From contig OY756957.1 in NCBI GenBank assembly GCA_963580455.1, forward strand, positions 27,930,501-27,994,500: a stretch of DNA of 64,000 nucleotides, read 5' to 3'. How positions within the stretch are numbered: position 1 is the stretch's first letter; each line of letters starts with the position of its first letter. The notes beneath the pieces are model-generated. The model saw nothing but the letters and a program-made list of their open reading frames with translations. It was not told the DNA's origin and did no database searches. A program made the translations under genes and the position numbers. Of the stretch, positions 9,133 through 17,448 are shown one piece after another. The stretch is from Euonymus europaeus. Lineage: Eukaryota; Streptophyta; Magnoliopsida; Celastrales; Celastraceae.

Positions 9133-11731
9133 CTATAATGGGGTGTGGTCAACAAAATCATCTTCTTGTAGACTAGATGGGTATTTCCTGCGTTTATAAA
9201 GATGATAGATGCTATATATAATGGCCACCGCAGCAAGAACCTGTATAGCAACAATGGGATTCTGATTCTGACAAGGAACCTCAAGAAGTTCATTTATCTG
9301 CAACACAAAACAAAACAAACCGATCGACAAAGATTAATAATTCCTTAAATAATGCCAGAGAAATAGTATTACTGACATTAACATCCTGCTTCCAGTGCGA
9401 CTTAATTCCTCGGAGGTGCCCCATTCCAACAACTGCAACAACTGATCTATGCCTTCTTGCCACTCTCCACAGTGTGAATGCCAGGTACCTGACAAATACA
9501 AGTTGGTGAAAACAATCACAACTAGATTCCACAAGAACCAATCGATGGCAACCGCGTTAACAGGCGATTCTCTTACTAATAGTTGTTTTTTTATATTTGC
9601 GCTTTATAAAGGATTAATTAAAAGGAAAAACTGTTCACAGCAAAATTAAATGGATAGTTTAATGATGATGTCGGTAAAAGAATACTAACCGATCACGCTC
9701 CTCTTTAACGACATTGGCAAAGGCTTTATACAAAGGAGACAATTTCATCAAAGGAGAGCCCTTCCGCTCATCATCAGCATCATATTTATCATACAATTTC
9801 TCCGCCTGAAAATAAACAAGATTAAATTAGTATCAATCATAATTCGAAAACTAAACTTGGGCTTTCTTTCAATCAAACAACTAAGGCAGAGTTTGGCTCA
9901 TGAAACAATTGTGATATTCAGATCAAGTTGATTGCTGCCAAAAAAGCCTCCATAAGATGGAGTTCATAAGAACAACATACCTAAGAATAGAAAATATAAA
10001 TATATGTAACATTTCTGTTGAGCTCAGCTCATAGAACCAAATGAGCTTGGCAAATTAAAGCTCAACCGAAAATCAAGAGGTATTTAGGTATTATGTACTA
10101 AGAGGTACTTAGTTACAATCCTTAATTACCCACGACAAAATGAGGAGAAAGAACGGTTTACCCTTTTTGTAAGATACTTGTGGCTGAAAATCCTTAAAGG
10201 GAGTAGTATAGGCAAGGTGATAGGAACGCTGAGACATATGATTGCTCTATGATAGGGCTTCAGTCCCCCCCATAACCTCTGCGCCGTAATCTGTTCCAGA
10301 ACTTCCAATCATCATCCAAGAATAAAACAACAAGAAGAACAAAGTACATGAATGTGTAATACAAAATTTGAAAAAGTAATCCAAGAAACATTCAACGTCT
10401 CCAAAAGAATATTCATTCAGTAGGCCTGAACTTGAAAGATATAAGGGGACAGCCAAGTTAGATAAATGACCAGTGACATGCTTTTCATACAAAAACTGAA
10501 TGCACAACCGACAATAACCAAAATAGCCATATGCATTAGCCTCTCATTAAGGTGCCGAAATACCATGGGCAAGGTACATAATGTAGTACTGCTACATCAA
10601 AAAATATTATTTGCCTCCTTGCTGGGTAGAAAATGTTTATTCAATTAAAGGGTGAAAATACAAATACAAGGAAGACGAGATAGATGATAAAAATATAAAA
10701 TCAGCAAGCAAACCTCCTGTCTTGGAATCAGGTAATAATGTATCTTATACCTTAACAGGGCGGTCGCCAAGTATCACTTTGCCACCATACTTCGTTGCTT
10801 CTGTAAATGCTACATGAAACTCCGTACCGGGAGTCATCTAACAGAAATTCAAGAGAAGTATTGCGTTACATGATCTGATATTTTAGCTTAATTGAAGTGG
10901 GAAAACAATGAATATTTCAGTAAATATGAGATAAAAGCTAAATTAGTAAACTTACCTTAGCACAAAATCTGCGAAAAAGTATTCTAAACCACAATCGAGG
11001 GTGTAAAAACTATGCAGTGTAAGTTGGGGGGAAATGCTGGGAAGACAAGCCAGGATATAATCCAATATGAATTAAGGAAATCGTACAAGCCTCATAGGTC
11101 ATTTAATTCGGTTGACAATCTAAAATGGGAAATTGAATAATAACGAGGACCATGATGATGAAGAGGATCATGGTGTAATTACCAAGAAAATGCCACACTA
11201 TTGTAAGCCATTTGTTAATGACGGAGAGACTGACCTTCAAATATTTCCCTCTGCTAGAGCACAACTCCAAGAACACGACCTGTAATTGACCAATTTGAAA
11301 TGTGCAGCAGCACATCACGGCAAATTTCCAAGGTTAACTTCAGATATGCATCATCTAAAGGGATGCAGCTAACCTGCTATATGAGACTCATCCAACAATC
11401 AAGTGTTCTTGAGTTCAAAAAGGAAGTACCTCCGGTTTCAAGTGGCTGACTACTTTTTGAACTTCTCTGCATGATTTCTGGAACAACGACAACAAGGATC
11501 AACAAAACATACAAGATTGCATTTCCAAACCAATTCTACAGACGATTCCCTCTAACTTTTGATTTCAAAATTGATGTTACTGGTACTGGTTGTGGTTGGA
11601 ATGAATTATTTCTAAAGAAAAGAAATAAAATTTTCAAACAAAATACTACCTCATGCCCATGAAGTGTGCCGATCAAGTACACGGTGCACTGGCCCTGCTC
11701 AGCTCCCTTTGCTGTTGAATCACAAGTGAGG
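9133..11731 (-). pseudogene. TraB-domain gene copy B, 5'-truncated
   Basis: Exons 9 (9133-9297), 8 (9377-9488), 7 (9690-9805), 6 (10162-10290), 5 (10751-10837), 3 (11235-11279) and 2 (11430-11477) are open, in phase and have usable splice sites. Exon 5 is 87 nt against 105 nt in copy D but stays in frame. Two defects disable it. Exon 1 survives only from about 11650 to 11731, with no targeting region and no ATG, because upstream spacer was fused into it. Exon 4 lost its acceptor and first half through the same deletion of about 109 bp seen in copy A. Exon 4 is a multiple of three in copy D, so skipping it would keep frame, but there is still no start codon. Confidence 0.85.
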
Positions 11732-12806
11732 GCTAGGTTTGCTTGAGAGATCCGAATTAAATGGATCAAATCGACATTACGCTAATTTTAATTTTTCTTT
11801 TTAAACTCTCAAAACCTGTGTGGATAAAACACTCTAAATTGAGTATTTTTTAAAAGTTATTGTCTTCTTTATCATTATCATAATAATTTAATATTTTTAA
11901 AAATCTTCAAAATTAATATTTTAATACTTTTTGGATGCGAGATTAGATTATTTTAAAAATATTCCAAAATCGATCAAACAAAGGAAGGTTTCATATAATT
12001 TTTCCGATTTATATGTCATATGTTAGTTACCATCAATCATCATCTCATGATCTTTCAGTATTTTGTTGTTACTCGACAAATTATGTTTTAAAAGGGTTAA
12101 AAAAAAACCTGATCCTGATCCATTAACCTTCAAAGATGAAGATTTCTAGATGAATCCCAAGCTCGCCGCATGGCGTAACTCTAAGTGACACCCATATATA
12201 CATAAATAACATGAAAAATGTTTGTTTGATGCTTTGATCGGCAACACCGATTTCAAAATTATGATTATGTCTATCTATTTCGTGATGAGAGCTAATCGCA
12301 CTCACATTTAATTAAGTCTATCCACTCGTAATAAACCTCAGTTAAAAACAACATTTATGAGTACAATCCAATTTTTAGTATGTTGCAAGTATGTGGATTG
12401 AGATTGGAGCTGGATTTTGATGGGAACAGGATCCAGCGCAAGTTGGAGTCGGATTTTGATATAGAACTTTAATTTACTTAATTTCTTTTGACATTGATCA
12501 ATGGATTAATGGATTTTAGGATTAGAGATGATGGGGAAAGAAAGAATTCAAATCTTGACAGTCATCTCTTGAAAAATTTACAGAGGGCATTGATGGAGAA
12601 GCTAGGACTGGGCTTTGATCATAATCACGAAGACCGATCACATGACAGATGAAGAAGATTAGGGCAAAAATTATAAAAACAAGAAGGGTGTTCGTAGATG
12701 AAATTTTTGGATGTTTCATAAGTGAAAGTTGTCAATAGAGTACCAAAACAAAACTAACAAAGCCCATATTCGACCTGAATTCTGGACAATCTATAACACC
12801 TCAAAG
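11727..12806. repeat. Copy 1 of a 1.08-kb duplicated spacer
   Basis: Nearly identical by eye to 21645-22717, with only scattered substitutions and small indels. The original context is the spacer between AMMECR1 and TraB copy D; here it is spliced into the middle of TraB exon 1 of copy B. It carries no convincing gene; the short frames in it (for example about 12522-12719) occur equally in the other copy. Confidence 0.9.
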
Positions 12807-13289
12807 GGTTCTGAAAGACTTTCATTAATCTTCTGCCCTGTAACCATCAGGGAATAGGCATTTAAACAAAGTTTGGAGTAAACCTCCAAACATAACAAAA
12901 TGAAAAGTCAAAACACAAGAACTCAAAACATTTGGAAGACTTAAAACAATAAAGTGTGGAACATAAATCTAGATACTGATTTATTTATTTATTTTTTTAA
13001 AAAAATTCTTAACTTATGCTGACAAAAACTATACTGATAAACGGCTGGCTGCTGAAAATGACAAACCACTGGGCCCTATCTTGAATTGGGCTGAAGTGGT
13101 TCGAAAACTCCTCAATTAATGGTTGGATAACTAGAGCTTTTTTGGGCTGCCCTAGCGGCTTCTTATAAAAGACGGCTTCTTATAAAAGAGAGAAAAATTC
13201 CGCCAAAAAAGTAGAAAAATAAATGAAAGGAAATAAAATTACATTAGGTTAGTGGAACTTGGAAAGCATACGGATCCCTTGCTACCTGG

Positions 13290-14386
13290 CTATAATGTGG
13301 TTTGGTCAACAAAATCATCTTCTTGTAGACTAGTTGGGGATTTCCTGCGTTCATAAAGGAGAAAGATGATATATAATATAATGGCCACCCCAGCAAGAAG
13401 CTTTATAGCAGAAACAATGGGATTCTGATTTTGACTCTGACAAGGAATCTCAAGAAGTTCATTTATCTGCAACGCAAAACAAAACAAAACAAAACAATCG
13501 ACAAAGATTAATAATTCCTTGAATAATGCCAGAGAAATAGTTTTACTGACATTAACATCCCGCTTTCAGTGCGACTTAATTCCTCGGAGGTGCCCCATTC
13601 CAACAACTGCAACAACTGATCTATGCCTGCTTGCCACTCTCCATAGTGTGAATGCCAGGTACCTGACAAATACCAGTTGGTGAAAACAGTCACAACTAGA
13701 TTCCACAAGAACCAATGATGGACAACTGCGTTAACAGACGATTCTCTTAATAATAGTTGTTTTTGATATTTGCACTCTACAAAGGATTAATTAAAAGGAA
13801 AAAATGTTCACAGCAAAATTAAATGGATAGTGTAATGATGATGTCGGTAAAAGAATACTAACTGATCACGCTCCTCTCCAAAGACCTCTACGAAGGCTTT
13901 ACGAAACAATTTCATCCAAGGGGAGCGCTTCCACTCATCATCAGCATCATATTTATCATAAAATTTCTCCTTCTGAAAATAAACAAGATTAAATTTCTAC
14001 TATCAATCATAATTCGAAAACTAAGCTTCGGCTTTCTTTCTATCAAACAACTAAGGCAGAGTTTGGCTCATGAAACAATTGTGATATTCAGATCAAGTTG
14101 ATTGCAGCCAAAAAAAGCCTCCATAAGCTGGAGTTCATAGGCGCAATATACCTAAGAATAGAAAATATAAATATACGTAACATTTCTGTTGAGCTCGGCA
14201 CAAAGAACCAAATGAGCTTCGCAAATTAAAGCTCAAACCAAAATCAAGAGGTGTTTAGCTATTATGTAGGCATTAACTAAAAGGTACTCAGTTACAATCC
14301 TCATCTACCTGAGACAAAATGAGGAGAAATAACTGCTCACCTTTTTCATAACATACTCGGGCCAGAAAATCCTTAAAGAGAGTGCT
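13290..14386 (-). pseudogene. TraB-domain gene copy C, 3' half only
   Basis: Exons 9 (13290-13466), 8 (13551-13662), 7 (13863-13972) and the 3' end of exon 6 (14341 to about 14386) remain. Exon 8 carries TGG to TGA at the conserved Trp of the KSHWKQ motif, a premature stop. The sequence stops inside exon 6 at the boundary of an LTR element, and the remaining 5' exons are absent on the far side of that element. C was therefore lost by insertion plus deletion, not by simple insertion. Confidence 0.88.
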
Positions 14387-14902
14387 ATAAATATTAAGGA
14401 AGTCAGTTGGCAGTTATTTTCAAATGTTGAGCTTCTGGGCTAGTTCTTTGGTGCGTTGGGCCTTAGTCTTCAGCTGATAATTATGTTAATGTGCTGTGTC
14501 ATTTTGTTAGGCACATAATAATTAGTTGCATGATTATCTCGTTGGAGTGCACATTAGTTAGTGAATGTTCTGAAAGGGAATCTTTTATAATGACTGTGTA
14601 TCTGTACGCAACTCTGCTTTATAAGGAGGTGCTACTGGTATTGTGGAGGGATTTTTATGAATGAAATATAATGGATATTAGGAACAATTTATTCTCTCTA
14701 TTTCCTCTTTGTTTTCTTTCTTGGGTTTTACAAGAACAAAAGGGATTTATCTCTTGTTGATTGCTTGTTAAACCTTGAGTTTGAGCAAGAAAGCTGTTAC
14801 TCCAAGTTCAGCTACTGCTTGCATCAGGTTGTCTTTGTATTGTTAGGCATCTCAATCACTTCAAAGCTTTGATTTGAGTTTTTCTTGGTTTTGATCCTGA
14901 CA
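14383..14902 (+). repeat. 5' LTR of the chimeric element
   Basis: Begins at or near TG 14383 and ends CTGACA just before the primer-binding site. Compared with the 3' LTR it seems to lack about 13 bases near its start. It contains a TATAA-like sequence (14386-14391) near its left end. Confidence 0.75.
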
Positions 14903-14904
14903 TT

Positions 14905-14916
14905 TGGTATCAGAGG
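14905..14916 (+). other. Primer-binding site of the chimeric element
   Basis: TGGTATCAGAGG matches the plant initiator tRNA-Met site TGGTATCAGAGC in 11 of 12 bases and lies 2 bp behind the LTR end. Confidence 0.85.
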
Positions 14917-14934
14917 AGTTTGACATCCTTCATC

Positions 14935-15531
14935 ATGCCTCCTACAACTCTAAATAAACGTGTAGGAGTCATAGAAGAAACTTTGGCCTACATCCAACGC
15001 CAACTTGATGAGCGCAGGTTGTTGAATGACCAACGGGCGGAGGCCAACCGGCGTGGCTTTGTTGCGATCTTGCAACGGTTTGAAGCCCTAGATCGAAAAA
15101 TGGCGCAGATCATTAATCTATCTCTTCTGGGTGGCGGTGCAAATCTGGCTCCACAAAACCCAGACCCTCAAGGCCATGGGAATGTCAATGGGTTGCTAGC
15201 CAACCTTACTGAAAAGAAGTTGAACATGACCATGGAGCCATTAGAGAGCCCGAAGAGTTTGCAGGTTAATTCTATCCGACCCATACCAAGAAAGATGAAT
15301 TTAATTGATGTAGAGAAGGAGAGTTCAGTAGATATACACAATATGGGTACCATTCTCATAATAGATCATGGGAGAAAATCTAGGTATTGCAGGGCACCCT
15401 TTGAGAGGCTCACCAGTGCACACATGGTGTTTGATGAATGGCCTCAACTAGGTATGAAACTCTCTGCCATTCCTATTATGGATTATGTGCCACAAGAGGG
15501 TGAAATAGGATTTTTTACTCCTCACTTTTGA
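14935..15531 (+). CDS. Gag-like N-terminal frame of the chimeric element
   Basis: Open frame of about 198 aa from ATG at 14935. The first 60 residues are charged and helix-prone (VIEETLAYIQRQLDERR), as in the N-terminus of many plant Ty3/gypsy Gag proteins. The remainder, from about residue 80, is not recognised and may be captured sequence. The frame stops at 15529, where the next block continues in a different frame, so a shift occurred at or near the T-run at 15511-15516. No zinc knuckle, protease or RT is present. It is probably not a functional protein; the function of the second half is unknown. Confidence 0.5.
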   Translation: MPPTTLNKRVGVIEETLAYIQRQLDERRLLNDQRAEANRRGFVAILQRFEALDRKMAQIINLSLLGGGANLAPQNPDPQGHGNVNGLLANLTEKKLNMTMEPLESPKSLQVNSIRPIPRKMNLIDVEKESSVDIHNMGTILIIDHGRKSRYCRAPFERLTSAHMVFDEWPQLGMKLSAIPIMDYVPQEGEIGFFTPHF

Positions 15532-15709
15532 TCCCGGTGTCCGCATAAAATATGATGTGTTCTTAGTAGTTCCATCTACAAGAACAATTGTTGCATCTCC
15601 TCTCGAGAAAAATCTCCTCACTTTTGATCCCGGTGTCCGCATAAAATATGATGTGTTCTTAGTAGTTCCATCTACAAGAACAATTGTTGCATCTCCTCTC
15701 GAGAACCAT
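15518..15709 (+). repeat. 96-bp direct tandem duplication
   Basis: Two consecutive 96-bp units (15518-15613 and 15614-15709), almost identical. Because 96 is a multiple of three, the second unit repeats a 32-residue block in frame (begins LLTFDPGVRIKYDVF). Confidence 0.93.
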
Positions 15710-16320
15710 ATTAAGAGAGAAGATTTGGAGAATTTATATGTCATGATTAATAGTGTGAGGATGCGTCGCCACGTAGCCGACAGAGATTTTTGTGGCACTG
15801 GTCTGATTGAGTTATCAATAAAGGAAGAAGCTGAGAATGTTTTCAAGCTAAATTTAGCTCTTCCAGGTGTTCACATGGTGTTAAAACCAAAGAAGAATTT
15901 CGAGGTTGAAAGCACCAAACTATCACAGAAATTTGAAAAATCTAATCTTGTAGGCTCAAATGCTTACCACAATTCAGATTGTCGACATGGTACATGTCAT
16001 GGAATTGGGAGTTATCTAGATGTTCATGAAGGACCCCATTTGATAAGTTTCAGGCGGCATGCTCGGAATGTGCCACTCCAAGCTTCCATGATTGTACCTG
16101 ATGAGCATGGTTATTATGAGGATGGCTACTTTGGTATAAGATTGGAGAATGTGCTCATAACCCATGAGGCCAATACAAAGTTCAAATCCGGTGACAAAGG
16201 TTACTTGTCATTTGAGCATAAGTCATGGGCATCAACATATCAGAAGGAAGAAGATGCCATTTGGGTTCCTTATACAAAGCTGATGGAAGAACTCCCTAAC
16301 CTTGTGGGCAAGGTTGTTTT

Positions 16321-16330
16321 AAGGGGGAGG
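16321..16330 (+). other. Polypurine tract of the chimeric element
   Basis: AAGGGGGAGG just upstream of the 3' LTR, overlapping the end of the second open frame. Its type and position resemble the purine tract of the gypsy remnant near 21265. Confidence 0.75.
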
Positions 16331-16333
16331 ATC

Positions 16334-16825
16334 TGTCATGATCACTTTTTATAAATATTAAGAAAGTCAGTTGGCAGCTAGTTTTCAAATGTTGAGCTTC
16401 TGGGCTAGTTCTTTGGTGCGTTGGGCCTTAGTCTTCAGCTGATAATTATGTTAATGTGCTGTGTCATTTTGTTAGGCACATAATAATTAGTTGCATGATT
16501 ATCTCGTTAGAGTGCAGATTAGTTAGTAAATGTTCTGGAAGGGAATCTTTTGTAATGACTGTGTACCCGTACGCAACTCTGCTTTATAAGGAGGTGCTAC
16601 TGGTATTGTGGGGGATTTTTATGAATGAAATATACTGGATATTAGGAACAATTTATTCTCTCTATTTCCTCTTTGTTTTCTTTCTAGGGTTTTACAAGAA
16701 CAAAAGGGATTTCTCTCGTTGATTGCTGCTTGTTACACCTTGGGTTTGAGCACGAAAGCTGTTACTCCAGGTTCACCTAGTGCTTGCATCAGGCTGTCTT
16801 CGTATTGTTAGGTTCAAAGCTCTGG
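16334..16825 (+). repeat. 3' LTR of the chimeric element, shortened
   Basis: Starts TGTCATGATC after the purine tract and parallels 14387-14860 closely. Near 16812 it lacks about 12 bases, and after about 16825 it changes to the sequence that flanks TraB copy D, so its terminal CA is missing. Confidence 0.75.
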
Positions 16826-16921
16826 GATTGTTGTAAGATGATACCGTTGCTGGTATACTTGAACTAAAATGATTAAACTGAGATGGGTTTGAAAGATAAT
16901 AAATCATCTTAAATTAAATTC

Positions 16922-16984
16922 GCCATTTGGGGTGGTGTTTCTAAACTCACCACTTGGGGGCATAGAAACACCACCCCAAATGGC
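16922..16984. repeat. Perfect 21-bp inverted repeat (hairpin)
   Basis: Arm 16922-16942 is the exact reverse complement of 16964-16984, with a 21-nt loop. It lies about 465 bp beyond the stop codon of TraB copy D, in its 3' flank. The matching region of copy B (near 8660-8690) does not form the perfect arms. It could be a foldback remnant, or a structure in an extended 3' transcript. Confidence 0.9.
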
Positions 16985-17448
16985 AAATACAGAATTGAGG
17001 GTCAAATTCACCACTCTTGAAAATCCAGCGAAGAGATAAGAAATCAGTGATAAAACGCGTCAAAGGGTTCTGAAAGTCTTTAATAATCATATGCCCTGTA
17101 ACCATTAGGGAATAGGCATTTAAACAAAGTTTGGAGTAAATTATAAATCTGGATACTGAGCTTAGAAGAAATCTTGACTTATGCTGACAAAAACTATGCT
17201 GATCAATTGCTGGCTGCTGGAAATGACAAACCAGCACTGAGCCCTATCATGAATTGGGCTGAAATGGGTCGAATTAATAGATGGATAGCTAGAGCTTTTT
17301 GGCCTGCACCATGAACTGGATAGGTAGAAGAGCTGCTTCTTATAAAAGAGAGAACAATTCCGCTAAGAAACTCGAAAAATAAATGATGTAAATAAAATTA
17401 CTTTAGGTTAGTGGCACTTGGAAAGCATACGGATCCCTTGCTACCTGG

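Larger units (their letters stand above)
15518..16354 (+). pseudogene. Captured Xaa-Pro aminopeptidase fragment in a retroelement frame
   Basis: Open for about 278 codons without a proper start. Codons 15978-16243 closely follow the C-terminal catalytic part of plant aminopeptidase P1: a degraded HGTCHGIGSYLDVHEGPH (family HGTGHGIG), then SFR..ARNVPLQASM, DEHGYYEDG (family DEPGYYEDG), FGIRLENVL and GDKGYLSFEH. The metal-ligand His and both Glu positions are kept, but the first ligand region and the N-terminal domains are absent, so it cannot be an active peptidase. There are no introns within the segment, consistent with capture from an RNA copy. The last 35 codons are Ty3/gypsy pol tail. The 5' part (15518-15977) is of unknown origin. 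Confidence 0.8.
14383..16825 (+). mobile_element. Non-autonomous Ty3-type LTR element with captured host gene sequence
   Basis: Direct repeats of about 500 bp (14383-14902 and 16334-16825) flank an interior of about 1.4 kb. Behind the 5' LTR is a TGGTATCAGAG primer-binding site; before the 3' LTR is a purine tract AAGGGGGAGG. The interior opens with a coiled, gag-like frame and closes with a Ty3/gypsy pol tail (WVPYTKLMEELPNLVGK, like the gypsy remnant at 21.3 kb). Protease, RT, RNase H and integrase are missing. Their place is taken by sequence that includes a clear Xaa-Pro aminopeptidase 1 segment (15978-16243). The LTRs differ by several substitutions and indels, the 3' LTR is shortened, and no target duplication can be read, so the copy is old or rearranged. 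Confidence 0.85.

Noticed and set aside
11536..11769. Frame that seems to give TraB copy B a new N-terminus
   Set aside because: The apparent first Met is a TTG codon, not ATG, and the added residues come from spacer sequence also present at 21645-21685.
12522..12719. 65-codon frame duplicated at 22439-22636
   Set aside because: Its conservation follows from the recent 1.08-kb duplication and not from selection; no domain or expression signal is visible.
15557..16354. Calling the 265-codon frame a host aminopeptidase gene
   Set aside because: It lies between LTRs, ends in Ty3/gypsy pol tail and purine tract, lacks the N-terminal domains and has a damaged HGTGHGIG motif.
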